Origin: Lawsonibacter hominis
Lineage (GTDB): Bacteria > Bacillota > Clostridia > Oscillospirales > Oscillospiraceae
DNA: 64,000 nt
Reading direction: 5' to 3'
Assembly: GCF_014287895.1 (NCBI RefSeq)
Contig: NZ_JACOPP010000011.1
Location: 45,066-109,065 of the forward strand
The notes beneath the pieces were generated by a model that was not told the DNA's origin, did not search any database, and worked only from the letters and a program-made list of their open reading frames with translations. Below are positions 41,937-51,487 of the stretch, piece after piece (the first letter of the stretch is position 1; each line of letters starts with the position of its first letter). The translations under genes were made by a program, and so were the position numbers.

Positions 41937-42851
41937 TCAAAATCCCAAAAATTTCACTTCCGGCTCCAGCGCTACGCCGGTGCGCGCCAGAACCGTCTCC
42001 TGGACACGCGCGATGAGCCGCCGCACGTCGTCCGCCGTGGCTCCGCCCCGGTTGACAAGAAAGCCCGCGTGCTTCTCCGACACCTGGGCGCCGCCCACCC
42101 GCGTGCCCTTGAGCCCGCATTCCTCGATAAGCGCGGCGGCAAAGCGCCCCTCCGGCCGCTTGAAGGTGCTCCCGGCGCTGGGCCACTCCAGGGGCTGTTT
42201 CTCCCGCCGTTTGGCGGCCAGCTCGTCCATGCGGGCCTGGATGGCCTCCGCATCTCCCGGCTGGAGCTCCAGCTCCGCCTCCAGGACAAGCCAGTCCGGG
42301 TGGTCGGAGAACAGGCTGTGCCGGTAGGTCAGGGCGCACTCGGCGGCGGGCAGGGTGCGCTCCTCCCCCGCCCCGTCCAGATAGGTGACTGCGGTGAGCA
42401 CCTGAACCATCTCCCCGCCATAGGCCCCGGCGTTCATCACCACTGCGCCCCCCAGAGTGCCGGGGATGCCGTGGGCGAACTCCAGGCCGGTCAGCCCCCG
42501 GCCCAGGGCCGCCCTGGCCAGCCGGGCCAGGGAGATGCCGCTCTCCGCCCGCAGGCGGCGGTTGGCCTCCCATACCCGATCCAGGCCGCTCACCTTGAGC
42601 ACGAAGCCCTCGTAGCCGGCGTCCGACACCAGCAGATTGCTGCCATTTCCCAGGAAAAAGGGGGCGATCCCCTTCTCTGCGGCCGCCCGCACGGCGGCGG
42701 CGGCCTCCTTCCGGCTCCCGGGCAGCGCCATCAGACGGGCCGGTCCCCCCACCCGGAAGGTGGTGTGCCCCCGCATGGGCTCCTCCTCCCGCAGCTCCAG
42801 GCCGGGCAGCGTACGTTTCAATTCGGTCGCAAGGGCAGAAAAGCGATCCAT
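41937..42851 (-). CDS. murB: UDP-N-acetylenolpyruvoylglucosamine reductase MurB
   Basis: 304 aa. FAD-binding RGHTTFRVGGPARLMALPGS, FLGNGSNLLVSDAGYEGFVL, GIPGTLGGAVVMNAGAYGGE and catalytic Ser in WPSAGSTFKRPEG. Reduces UDP-GlcNAc-enolpyruvate to UDP-MurNAc for peptidoglycan. ACGGAGGTGG ribosome site. First gene of the murB-rapZ-yvcK-whiA cluster. Confidence 0.97.
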   Translation of the reverse strand: MDRFSALATELKRTLPGLELREEEPMRGHTTFRVGGPARLMALPGSRKEAAAAVRAAAEKGIAPFFLGNGSNLLVSDAGYEGFVLKVSGLDRVWEANRRLRAESGISLARLARAALGRGLTGLEFAHGIPGTLGGAVVMNAGAYGGEMVQVLTAVTYLDGAGEERTLPAAECALTYRHSLFSDHPDWLVLEAELELQPGDAEAIQARMDELAAKRREKQPLEWPSAGSTFKRPEGRFAAALIEECGLKGTRVGGAQVSEKHAGFLVNRGGATADDVRRLIARVQETVLARTGVALEPEVKFLGF

Positions 42852-43182
42852 ACCCCACCTCCGTCAGGATCATTGATCAAGGCAACGCCGTACCACCGGC
42901 GGACAAGGCAGCCGGGCTGACGCCCGGCTGCAAGGATGACGAAGCCGGATGTTCTCGCAGCCCCGAACAACCGCGTTGTCTCCCGTTTGCCGACGGTATC
43001 ATTTTCCAAATGCCGTTTGCAGGAAACTTTGCGCCAAAAAGGTGAAAAACACCGAAATCCTTTGTGTATCTCGCGTATTGCCAACACATTTACGGCGCAA
43101 AATTGCCGCAAAGCGCCGCAGGCATACTTGTGCTGCGCCGCCTTGCATTATTATATCAGATTTCGCGTTGGAATAGAAGAGC
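42852..43182. other. Intergenic region upstream of murB
   Basis: 331 bp without a gene. A perfect TATAAT on the minus strand at 43,151-43,156 could start murB transcription, but its -35 is poor. A 10-bp hairpin GCAGCCGGGC/GCCCGGCTGC lies at 42,908-42,931. I see no recognisable riboswitch; the long leader, if used, is of unknown purpose. Confidence 0.45.
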
Positions 43183-43935
43183 TCACGCCGGATTTCCAAA
43201 GCGCTGGAACTCCGCCGCGCCGCCCCGGAAGACGTTCAGGTCGATCTTGTCCTGGCTTCCGTAATAACCCGGGAGACGGGCGGTGTGCGAATACTGCCAG
43301 AAGGTCCAGCCCGGCACCAGCGGGAAGACCACCGGGCTGGAGCACCAGATGGGATAGGCCCCATAGTCTCCTCCCGCCAGATAGCGATAATAGGAGCGAT
43401 AGGTCACATAGAGGATGGGCTTGACGCCGTAATACTCCTCCAAACGCGCCAGCAGCGGGTCCAGAATGGCGCGTACCGCCGCGCGCTCCGGCGGATCGGT
43501 CAGATAGGCGCCATAAAACTCGATATCCACCACCGGAGGCAGCATTCCCTCGGTCCGGGGCACCACGCTGATAAAATGATCCGCCTGGGCGTCTCCGGAG
43601 CTGTCGTAGCTGAGAAAGTGGTAAGCCCCCGCCCGGATGCCCGCCGCGAACGCGCCCGCCCAGTTGGCGGAAAATTGCCGGTCTTGCAGGGCGCTTCCTT
43701 CGGTGGCCTTGAGGAAGGCGAAGTCCACCCCCTGCTCCGCCAGGACGGGCCAGTCCACCACTCCCTGGTAGGAGGAGACATCCACGCCGAAAACCTCCCA
43801 CTGCTCCGGGTCCGCCTCCTGGGCGAAGAGCAGCAGCCCCCGCCAGCGCAGCAGGCCCAAAAGCGCCAGCACGGCGGCGCAAAGAACCAGGAGGACCAGG
43901 GCGAGCCGTCCCAGTCCCCGTAAAACTTTTTTCAA
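43183..43935 (-). CDS. GH25 lysozyme-like glycoside hydrolase
   Basis: About 250 aa from TTG 43935. One N-terminal membrane span (LALVLLVLCAAVLALLGLL) then a GH25 domain: FGVDVSSYQGVVDWPVL, VDFAFLKATEGS, GAYHFLSYDSSGDAQADHF, VVDIEFYGAYL (catalytic Asp/Glu) and WTFWQYSHTARLPGY. Hydrolyses peptidoglycan outside the membrane. The TTG start is preferred over an ATG at 43,947 because the promoter at 43,953-43,981 would start transcription at about that ATG, and GGTGAT precedes the TTG. Confidence 0.88.
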   Translation of the reverse strand: MKKVLRGLGRLALVLLVLCAAVLALLGLLRWRGLLLFAQEADPEQWEVFGVDVSSYQGVVDWPVLAEQGVDFAFLKATEGSALQDRQFSANWAGAFAAGIRAGAYHFLSYDSSGDAQADHFISVVPRTEGMLPPVVDIEFYGAYLTDPPERAAVRAILDPLLARLEEYYGVKPILYVTYRSYYRYLAGGDYGAYPIWCSSPVVFPLVPGWTFWQYSHTARLPGYYGSQDKIDLNVFRGGAAEFQRFGNPA

Positions 43936-43952
43936 TCGTATCACCATAGAAT

Positions 43953-43981
43953 ATGATACCCGGATATCCGGGAAATGGCAA
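43953..43981 (-). promoter_or_regulatory. Promoter of the GH25 gene
   Basis: Minus strand TTGCCA (43981-43976), 17-bp spacer holding the dyad CCCGGATATCCGGG, TATCAT (43958-43953). The spacer palindrome could be a regulator site. It decides the start codon of the downstream gene. Confidence 0.65.
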
Positions 43982-43982
43982 C

Positions 43983-44020
43983 AAAAAAAATCGTGGGCGC
44001 GCCGCAATGCGGCGCGCCCC
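43983..44020 (-). terminator. Terminator of the gltBD operon
   Basis: GGGCGCGCCGC/GCGGCGCGCCC stem followed on the minus strand by ACGA and eight T residues. Strong Rho-independent signal 40 bp after the gltD stop. Confidence 0.9.
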
Positions 44021-44059
44021 GGCGTGTCGAACCGATTCGGCGCGCGCTTTGGCATGCGT

Positions 44060-45520
44060 TTATGGCAGATTGGTATAGCCCATCAGGTACTCGTCCACCG
44101 CCCGGGCCGCGCCGCGGCCCTCCCGGATGGCCCACACCACCAGGGACTGGCCCCGGCGCATATCGCCGGCGGCGAAGATTTTGCCCGCGCCGGCAGCATA
44201 ACCGTCCGCCTGCGTTTTCACACAGGCGCGTGGGGTCAGCTCCAGGCCAAAGGCGTCGCTGACATACTTCTGCGCCCCCAGAAAGCCCGCGGCGATGAGC
44301 AGCAGCTCGCACTCCAGCACCGCTTCGCTCCCCGGCAGGGGCTTGCAATCGCTTCCCAGCCGGACGGTCTTGACGGCTTTCAGGTTTCCCTGTTCGTCCG
44401 GAAGCAATTCCGTAACGGTGGTCTGGTAGCGGCGCGGGTCCCGGCCAAAGACGGCGACGGCCTCCTCCTGACCGTAATCTGTCTTGCAGACGCGGGGCCA
44501 CTCGGGCCAGGGATTGTTCCCGCCGCGCCGGTCGGGGGCCTTGGGCATCATCTCCAGCTGGACCACGCTCTTACAGCCGTGGCGGATACAGGTGCCCACG
44601 CAGTCATTGCCCGTATCGCCGCCGCCCACGACCACCACGTGTTTCCCCCGGGCGGAGGGGTACGCTCCGTCGGTCAGGCCGGAATTCAGCAGGCTGCGGG
44701 TGGTCTCCTTGAGGAAGTCCACCGCGAAGCAGACCCCACGGGTCTCCCGTCCGGCTACGTTCAGATCCCGGGGATCCGAGGCGCCGCAGCAGAGCACCAC
44801 TGCGTCAAACTCCTGCAAAAGCTCCTTGGCCTTCCGGTCCCTCCCCACGTCCACGCCGCAGCGGAACGTCACGCCCTGCTCCCGCATCAGTGCGATCCGG
44901 CGCAGGACGACGGATTTCTCCAGCTTCATGTTGGGGATGCCGTACATCAGCAGGCCGCCGGGGCGGTCCTCCCGCTCAAAGACGGTGACGCTGTGGCCCC
45001 GCAGGCTCAGCTGGTCGGCGCAGGCCAGGCCGGAGGGGCCGGAGCCCACCACCGCCACCCGCTTTCCGGTGCAGGCTCCGCTGGGCCGGGGCCGGACCAG
45101 TCCGCGCTCCCAGGCGTCCTCGATGATCCCCAGCTCGTTTTCTTTGATCGTGACCGGCTGTCCATGCAATCCGCAGGTGCAGGCCGCCTCGCACAGGGCG
45201 GGGCAGACCCGTCCGGTGAATTCCGGAAAATTGTTGGTTTTTAAAAGCCGCTCCAGGGCGTGGCCGAAGTTGCCGGTATAGACCAGATCGTTCCATTCCG
45301 GCACCAGGTTGTGCAGCGGGCAGCCGGAGACCATGCCGCCCAGCACCGCGCCCGACTGGCAGAACGGCACGCCGCACTCCATGCAGCGCCCCCCCTGCCG
45401 CCGCCGCTCCTCCCGGTCCAGCCGGGGGTGAAACTCCTGATAATGCCGGATGCGCGCCTGGGGGTCCTCCGCCGGGTTGGCCTGGCGCTGGTATTCCAAA
45501 AATCCGGTAGGCTTTCCCAT
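44060..45520 (-). CDS. gltD: Glutamate synthase small subunit
   Basis: 486 aa. N-terminal iron-sulfur cysteines (CMECGVPFCQSG, GRVCPALCEAACTCGL), FAD site VAVVGSGPSGLACADQL and NADPH site VVVVGGGDTGNDCVGTCIRH. Passes electrons from NADPH to the large subunit for glutamate formation from glutamine and 2-oxoglutarate. Five bases after gltB stop. Confidence 0.97.
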   Translation of the reverse strand: MGKPTGFLEYQRQANPAEDPQARIRHYQEFHPRLDREERRRQGGRCMECGVPFCQSGAVLGGMVSGCPLHNLVPEWNDLVYTGNFGHALERLLKTNNFPEFTGRVCPALCEAACTCGLHGQPVTIKENELGIIEDAWERGLVRPRPSGACTGKRVAVVGSGPSGLACADQLSLRGHSVTVFEREDRPGGLLMYGIPNMKLEKSVVLRRIALMREQGVTFRCGVDVGRDRKAKELLQEFDAVVLCCGASDPRDLNVAGRETRGVCFAVDFLKETTRSLLNSGLTDGAYPSARGKHVVVVGGGDTGNDCVGTCIRHGCKSVVQLEMMPKAPDRRGGNNPWPEWPRVCKTDYGQEEAVAVFGRDPRRYQTTVTELLPDEQGNLKAVKTVRLGSDCKPLPGSEAVLECELLLIAAGFLGAQKYVSDAFGLELTPRACVKTQADGYAAGAGKIFAAGDMRRGQSLVVWAIREGRGAARAVDEYLMGYTNLP

Positions 45521-45525
45521 CTGCC

Positions 45526-48500
45526 TTACTCCCCTTTCTTGCCGGTGTTGACGTAAAAAGCCTCCACCTCCGCCTGCCGGCGGGTCATGCCCTTCTCCTC
45601 ATACTGGGCGATGGTGCGCAGCATGCGGTCGTAATCGTGCGGCAGGATCTTCTTGAACCGCGGCAGACAGCCCTCAAAATCCGCCAGGATCTCCCGGCCG
45701 CGCGGAGAGCCGGTGGCGTCCACGTGGGCCTGGATGAGCGCCTTCAGTTCCGCGATATCGTGCTTCTCGGTGACCAGTTCCATCGAGACCAGTTCCTTGT
45801 TCAGACGCAGGTACAGATCCCGGTCCTCATCCAGGACAAAGGCCACCCCGCCGCTCATGCCCGCGGCGAAGTTGCGCCCGGTGCGGCCCAGAACCACCAC
45901 CCGGCCGCCGGTCATGTACTCGCAGCCGTGGTCACCCACGCCTTCCACCACGGCGGTAGCACCGGAATTGCGCACGCAGAAGCGCTCTCCGGCCACGCCG
46001 TTGAGAAACGCCGTCCCGCTGGTGGCGCCGTACAGGGCCACGTTGCCCACCAGAATGTTTTCGCCGGCCTGGAACCGGCTGCCTCTGGGTGGATAAACCA
46101 CCAGTTTACCGCCGGAGAGGCCTTTGCCCAGATAGTCGTTGGCGTCTCCCTCCAGCTCCAGGGTCAGGCCCTTTGGAATGAAGGCCCCGAAGGACTGCCC
46201 GCCGCCGCCGGTACATTTGACGGTAAAGGTATCCTCCTCCAGCGCGCCGCCGTGGAGCCGGGTGATGTCGGAGCCCAGGATCGCGCCTACGGCGCGGTCG
46301 GTACTGGACACCGCCACCTCCACCCGGCACTTTTTCCCCTGCTCCAGGGCCTTGCCCAGTTTCTTCTCCAGCGTCTTCAGGTCCACGCTCTGCTCCAGAT
46401 GGAAGTCGAACACATCCTTGGGGTCAAAGTGGGTCTTGGTCCCGGCGGGATAGGGGTTGTCCAAAAGGGCGCGAAGGTCTACCGTGGCCGCCCGGCGGTT
46501 CACCGGGGGCCGGACCTTCAGCAGGTCGGTGCGGCCCACCAGCTCCTCCACGGTGCGCACGCCCAGCCGGGCCATGTGCTCCCGCAGCTCCTGAGCGATA
46601 AAGCGCATAAAGTTGACCACGTATTCCGGCTTGCCCGCAAAGCGGCGGCGCAGCTCCGGATTCTGTGTGGCCACGCCCACGGGACAGGTGTCCAGGTTGC
46701 ACACCCGCATCATCACGCATCCCATGGTCACCAGCGGCGCCGTGGCAAAGCCGAACTCCTCGGCGCCCAGCATGCAGGCGATCGCCACGTCCCGGCCGCT
46801 CATCAGCTTGCCGTCGGTCTCGATGACCACGCGGGAGCGCAGGTCGTTCCGGATCAGGGTCTGATGGGTCTCCGCCAGCCCCAGCTCCCAGGGCAGGCCC
46901 GCGTTATGGATGGACGTGCGGGGCGCGGCGCCGGTGCCGCCGTCATAGCCGGAGATGAGCACCACCTGGGCCCCGGCCTTGGCCACGCCGGCGGCGATGG
47001 TGCCCACCCCGGCCTCGCTGACCAGCTTCACCGAGATGCGTGCGTCCCGGTTGGCGTTTTTCAGGTCATAGATCAGCTGGGCCAAGTCCTCGATGGAGTA
47101 GATATCGTGGTGGGGCGGCGGGGAGATCAGGGTGACGCCGGGGGTGGAGTGGCGGCACTTGGCGATCCAGGGGTAGACCTTGCCGGCCGGCAGATGCCCG
47201 CCCTCGCCGGGCTTGGCGCCCTGGGCCATCTTGATCTGGATCTCCCGGGCGGATACCAGATACGCGCTGGTGACGCCGAAGCGGCCGGAGGCCACCTGCT
47301 TGATGGCGGAGTTGCGGGAGGGATCGCCCAGGCGGTCGGGCTCCTCGCCGCCCTCGCCGGAGTTGGACTTGCCGCCCAACAGGTTCATGGCCTGTGCCAG
47401 GCACTCGTGGGCCTCCTGCGAGATGGAGCCATAGCTCATGGCTCCGGTCTTGAAGCGCTTGACGATGGAGTCCACGCTCTCCACCTCGTCCAGGGGGAGC
47501 GGCGTATCCTGATACTCCATCTCCAGAAGGCCCCGGAGCGTGTGGGGCCTGGTCTCATCGTCCACCAGAGCGGTATACTGCTTGAACAGCGCGTAATCCC
47601 CCCTCCGGGCGGCCTGCTGCAGCAGGTGGATGGTCTGGGGATTGTACATGTGGTCCTCGGCTCCGGAACGGGCCTTGTGGACCCCCATGCTGTCCAGTGC
47701 GGGGTCGCATCCCAGGCCCAGCGGATCAAACGCCTTGGAGTGGTTGCGGTCCACCATTTCCTCAATCTCCTGCAGGCCGATGCCGCCCACCCGGGAGACG
47801 GTGTTGGTGAAATACGCGTCCACCACGTCCCGGTTGATGCCGATGGCCTCGAAGATCTGAGCGGACTGATAGGACTGGAGGGTGGAGATGCCCATCTTGG
47901 AGGCGATCTTCACGATGCCGTGGAGGATGGCCGCGTCGTAGTCGTCCACCGCCGTGTGAAAGTCCTTGTCCAGCAGGCCCTCCTCGATGAGCTCCACGAT
48001 GGTCTCCTGGGCCAGATAGGGATGGATGGCCCGGGCGCCGTAGCCCAGCAGGGTGGCAAAATGGTGGACGTCCCGGGGCTCGGCGGACTCCAGCAGGATG
48101 GAGACCGCCGTGCGCTTCTTGGTGCGGACCAGGTACTGCTCAATGGCGGATACCGCCAGCAGGGACGGGATGGCCACATGGTTTTCATCCACGCCCCGGT
48201 CGGAGAGGACCACGATGTTGGCCCCGTCCCGGTAGGCCCGGTCCACCGCCACAAAGAGATGCTCCAGCGCCCGCTGCAGAGGCGTATTCTTATAGTAGAG
48301 GATGGAGACGGTCTCTACCTGGAAGCCGGGGCGCTTCATGGCCTTGATCTTCATCATGTCGGTGGAGGTGAGGATGGGGTTTCGGATCTGGAGGACCCGG
48401 CAGTTTTCCGCCCGTTCCTCCAGCAGGTTCCCGTCGTCTCCGGCATAGACGGTGGTGTCGGTGACGATCTCTTCCCGGATCGCGTCGATGGGCGGATTGG

Positions 48501-50070
48501 TCACCTGGGCAAAGAGCTGCTTGAAATAGTGAAACAGGGGCTGATCCTTGTCGTCCAGCACCGCAAGGGGGATATCGGTCCCCATAGCGGCGGTGGGCTC
48601 CGCCCCGGTGCGGGCCATCGGCAGGATGGTATTGCGCACATCCTCATAGGTATAACCGAACGCCTTCTGCAGGCGGGCCCGCTGCTGCTTGGAGCAGACG
48701 GGCGCCCGGTGGTTGGGCACCTCCAGGTCGGACAGGTGGACCAGGTTGCGGTCCAGCCATTCGCCGTAGGGCTGGCGGGAGGCGTAGCGCTGCTTGAGCT
48801 CCTCGTCCCCGATGACGCGCCCTTCTTTGGTATCCACCAGCAGCATCCGCCCCGGCTGGAGACGGGATTTCTCCACGATGCGCTCCGGCGGGAGATCCAG
48901 CACCCCCACCTCGGAGGCGAGGATGAGCTTATCGTCGTCCGTCACGTAATACCGGGAGGGCCGCAGGCCGTTGCGGTCCAGCACCGCGCCCACCACGTCG
49001 CCGTCGGAGAAGAGGATGGAGGCCGGACCGTCCCAGGGCTCCATGAGCGTGGCGTAATACTGGTACAGATCCCGCTTAGAGCGGGAAATGGTGCGGTCGT
49101 TGCTCCAGGGCTCCGGGATCGCCACCATGACGGCCAGAGGCAGGTCCATGCCCGCCATCATCAGAAACTCCAGCGTATTGTCCAGCATGGCCGAGTCGGA
49201 GCCGGAGACGTTGACCACCGGCAGCACCTTGTCCATATCCCCGTCCAGCAGTCGGGAGGACATGGTCTCCTCCCGGGCCAGCATACGGTCCACATTGCCC
49301 CGGATAGTGTTGATCTCGCCGTTGTGGGCCATGAGGCGGTTGGGGTGGGCCCGCTCCCAGGACGGGTTGGTGTTGGTGGAGAAGCGGGAGTGGACCAGGG
49401 CCACGGCGGACTCATAGTCGCGGCTTTGCAGATCCGGATAGAAGCCCCGCAGCTGTTCCACCAGAAACATGCCCTTATAGACGATGGTACGGCTGGACAG
49501 TGAGGCTACATAGGTGTTGTCGTTGGACTGCTCGAACACCCGGCGCACCACGTAGAGCTTCCGGTCAAAGCCAAGGCCCCGCTCCAGCCCCTCCGGGCGC
49601 TTCACAAAGCCCTGCTCCATATAGGGCATTTTGGCCAGGGCCTTGTGCCCCAAGATCTCCGGGCGCACGGGCACCGTCCGCCAGCCCAGGAATTCCAGCC
49701 CCTCCTTCTGCACGATGATCTCAAACATCTTCTTGGCCTGCATGCGCTTGAGGGTGTCCTGGGGAAAGAAGAACATCCCGATGCCGTAATCCCGCTCCTC
49801 CCCCAGGGAAAAGCCCAGGTCCTTCACGGCCCTGGAGAAGAATTTGTGGGAGATCTGCACCAGGATGCCCACGCCGTCGCCGGTCTTCCCCTCGGCGTCC
49901 TTGCCCGCCCGGTGCTCCAGCTTTTCCACGATCTTCAGCGCCTCGTCCACATTCCGGTGGCTGCGGCGGCCCTTGATGTCCACCACCGCGCCGATGCCGC
50001 AGGTGTCATGCTCAAAGGCCGGAGAATAGAGCCCGCTCTGCCGGCCGGCCTCGTACTTGCGTCGTTCCAT
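45526..50070 (-). CDS. gltB: Glutamate synthase large subunit
   Basis: 1514 aa. Class II amidotransferase domain with catalytic Cys24 (DTCGIGAVVDIKG), central domain, FMN domain (GYDGGTGAAPRTSIHNAGLP), 3Fe-4S region (MRVCNLDTCPVGVATQ) and the C-terminal GXGXG barrel (GGKLVVYPPRGSRF, NFAAGMSGGVAFVLDE). A cleavable N-terminal peptide precedes Cys24. AAGGGGGG ribosome site. Full length. Confidence 0.98.
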   Translation of the reverse strand: MERRKYEAGRQSGLYSPAFEHDTCGIGAVVDIKGRRSHRNVDEALKIVEKLEHRAGKDAEGKTGDGVGILVQISHKFFSRAVKDLGFSLGEERDYGIGMFFFPQDTLKRMQAKKMFEIIVQKEGLEFLGWRTVPVRPEILGHKALAKMPYMEQGFVKRPEGLERGLGFDRKLYVVRRVFEQSNDNTYVASLSSRTIVYKGMFLVEQLRGFYPDLQSRDYESAVALVHSRFSTNTNPSWERAHPNRLMAHNGEINTIRGNVDRMLAREETMSSRLLDGDMDKVLPVVNVSGSDSAMLDNTLEFLMMAGMDLPLAVMVAIPEPWSNDRTISRSKRDLYQYYATLMEPWDGPASILFSDGDVVGAVLDRNGLRPSRYYVTDDDKLILASEVGVLDLPPERIVEKSRLQPGRMLLVDTKEGRVIGDEELKQRYASRQPYGEWLDRNLVHLSDLEVPNHRAPVCSKQQRARLQKAFGYTYEDVRNTILPMARTGAEPTAAMGTDIPLAVLDDKDQPLFHYFKQLFAQVTNPPIDAIREEIVTDTTVYAGDDGNLLEERAENCRVLQIRNPILTSTDMMKIKAMKRPGFQVETVSILYYKNTPLQRALEHLFVAVDRAYRDGANIVVLSDRGVDENHVAIPSLLAVSAIEQYLVRTKKRTAVSILLESAEPRDVHHFATLLGYGARAIHPYLAQETIVELIEEGLLDKDFHTAVDDYDAAILHGIVKIASKMGISTLQSYQSAQIFEAIGINRDVVDAYFTNTVSRVGGIGLQEIEEMVDRNHSKAFDPLGLGCDPALDSMGVHKARSGAEDHMYNPQTIHLLQQAARRGDYALFKQYTALVDDETRPHTLRGLLEMEYQDTPLPLDEVESVDSIVKRFKTGAMSYGSISQEAHECLAQAMNLLGGKSNSGEGGEEPDRLGDPSRNSAIKQVASGRFGVTSAYLVSAREIQIKMAQGAKPGEGGHLPAGKVYPWIAKCRHSTPGVTLISPPPHHDIYSIEDLAQLIYDLKNANRDARISVKLVSEAGVGTIAAGVAKAGAQVVLISGYDGGTGAAPRTSIHNAGLPWELGLAETHQTLIRNDLRSRVVIETDGKLMSGRDVAIACMLGAEEFGFATAPLVTMGCVMMRVCNLDTCPVGVATQNPELRRRFAGKPEYVVNFMRFIAQELREHMARLGVRTVEELVGRTDLLKVRPPVNRRAATVDLRALLDNPYPAGTKTHFDPKDVFDFHLEQSVDLKTLEKKLGKALEQGKKCRVEVAVSSTDRAVGAILGSDITRLHGGALEEDTFTVKCTGGGGQSFGAFIPKGLTLELEGDANDYLGKGLSGGKLVVYPPRGSRFQAGENILVGNVALYGATSGTAFLNGVAGERFCVRNSGATAVVEGVGDHGCEYMTGGRVVVLGRTGRNFAAGMSGGVAFVLDEDRDLYLRLNKELVSMELVTEKHDIAELKALIQAHVDATGSPRGREILADFEGCLPRFKKILPHDYDRMLRTIAQYEEKGMTRRQAEVEAFYVNTGKKGE

Positions 50071-50094
50071 TTGTAAGCCCCCCTTGGGTGGTTT

Positions 50095-51312
50095 TCAGAG
50101 TACCGCTCGAATCCGCTCCACGGCCTCTGCAGTGTCCTCCGCGCCGCCGAACGCGCTCAGGCGGATATAGCCCTCCCCGCTGGGTCCGAAGCCCGCGCCG
50201 GGCGTCGTGACCACGCCCGCCTGCTGGAGCAGCAGGTCGAAAAAGGCCCAGGAACCCATGCCGTGCGGCGTCTTCGCCCAGACATAGGGGGAATTCTCCC
50301 CACCGGAGACGGTGAGGCCCGCCCCGGCCAGGCCCGCCCGGATGACCCGGGCGTTGTTTTGATAAAAGCCGATGGTCTCCCGCACCTGGGCGCGGCCCGC
50401 GTCCGAATACACCGCCTGGGCGCCCCGCTGCACCACATAGGGCACGCCGTTGAATTTCGTGGTCTGGCGGCGGTTCCACAGCGTGTTCAGACTTGCGCCG
50501 CCCCGCTCCAGGTCCCTGGGCACCACCGTATAGGCGCAGCGGTTTCCGGTAAAGCCCGCCGTCTTGGAGAAGGAGCGGAATTCGATGGCGCAGCGCCGGG
50601 CGCCCTCGATCTCAAAAATGCTGTGCGGAATGGAGGGATCGCTGATAAAGGCCTCGTAGGCCGAATCGAACAGGATCACCGCCCCCCGGCTCTCGGCGTA
50701 ATCCACCCAGGCCTGCAGCTGTTCCCGGGTGGCCACCGCGCCGGTGGGGTTATTGGGAAAGCACAGGTAGATCAGATCCACCTTGCTCTCCGGCAGAGCG
50801 GGCGCAAAGCCGTTCTCCGCCGTACAGGGCATATAGACCAGATTGCTCCAGCGGCCCACGGCCTCGCTGTACTCCCCCGCCCGGCCCGCCATGGCGTTGG
50901 TATCCACGTACACCGGGTACACCGGGTCGCACACCGCCACCACATTGTCCACGCCGAAGATATCCCCGATGTTGCCGCAGTCGCTTTTGGCGCCGTCGGA
51001 GATGAAGATCTCGTCCGGAGCGATCTCCGCGCCCCGCGCCTGATAGTCGTATTCCGCGATGGCCTGGCGGAGAAAGTCATAGCCCTGCTCCGGACCGTAA
51101 CCCCGGAAGCCCTCCATCGTGCCCATCTCGTCTACGGCCGCGTGCATGGCGGAGATCACCGCCGGGGCCAGCGGCCGGGTCACATCCCCGATGCCCAGGC
51201 GGATGAGCCGCTTGTCCGGGTTCTTCTGGCCATAGGCCGTCACACGGCGTGCGATCTCGGTAAAGAGGTAGCTGCCGGGCAGTTTGCGGTAGTTCTCATT
51301 GATTTTAGTCAT
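50095..51312 (-). CDS. dapL: LL-diaminopimelate aminotransferase
   Basis: 405 aa. PLP-binding Lys in SFSKTAGFTGNRCAYTVVPR, IRLGIGDVTRPLAPAVISAM, EIFISDGAKSDCGNI and YLCFPNNPTGAVATREQL are family signatures. Converts tetrahydrodipicolinate plus glutamate to LL-DAP in lysine and cell-wall synthesis. AAAGGAG ribosome site; gltB follows after 24 bp, so its amino donor is made by the same transcript. Confidence 0.95.
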   Translation of the reverse strand: MTKINENYRKLPGSYLFTEIARRVTAYGQKNPDKRLIRLGIGDVTRPLAPAVISAMHAAVDEMGTMEGFRGYGPEQGYDFLRQAIAEYDYQARGAEIAPDEIFISDGAKSDCGNIGDIFGVDNVVAVCDPVYPVYVDTNAMAGRAGEYSEAVGRWSNLVYMPCTAENGFAPALPESKVDLIYLCFPNNPTGAVATREQLQAWVDYAESRGAVILFDSAYEAFISDPSIPHSIFEIEGARRCAIEFRSFSKTAGFTGNRCAYTVVPRDLERGGASLNTLWNRRQTTKFNGVPYVVQRGAQAVYSDAGRAQVRETIGFYQNNARVIRAGLAGAGLTVSGGENSPYVWAKTPHGMGSWAFFDLLLQQAGVVTTPGAGFGPSGEGYIRLSAFGGAEDTAEAVERIRAVL

Positions 51313-51414
51313 CGCAGTTTGCTCCTTTGCAATCAGGTTTCACTGGCGGCATCCCCCCTTGGATCCCGCCACGGTGCGCAGGCGGCCGGGCGCTGGAACG
51401 GCGCAGATAGCAGA

Positions 51415-51446
51415 GTGGCGGCAGTCACGCTCTCTGACTGCCGCCA
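51415..51446. other. Perfect hairpin between ANTAR gene and dapL
   Basis: GTGGCGGCAGTCA and TGACTGCCGCCAC flank a seven-base loop. It lies in the 175-bp gap between the ANTAR gene and dapL and has no U-tract in either direction. It may be a processing or anti-termination element. Confidence 0.5.
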
Positions 51447-51487
51447 CAAGACCGCTTCGTCTTATGCTATCGTTCTATGTATATGGC

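Noticed and set aside
41062..42873. 603-codon frame merging rapZ with sequence over murB
   Set aside because: The upstream half is murB read in the wrong frame; rapZ has a canonical start at 41,922.
42852..43150. Riboswitch in a long murB leader
   Set aside because: No conserved riboswitch core found; promoter evidence is also weak.
45637..49503. Long open frame (1288 codons) antisense to gltB
   Set aside because: A by-product of GC-rich codon bias opposite a perfect glutamate synthase gene; no ribosome site and no family resemblance.
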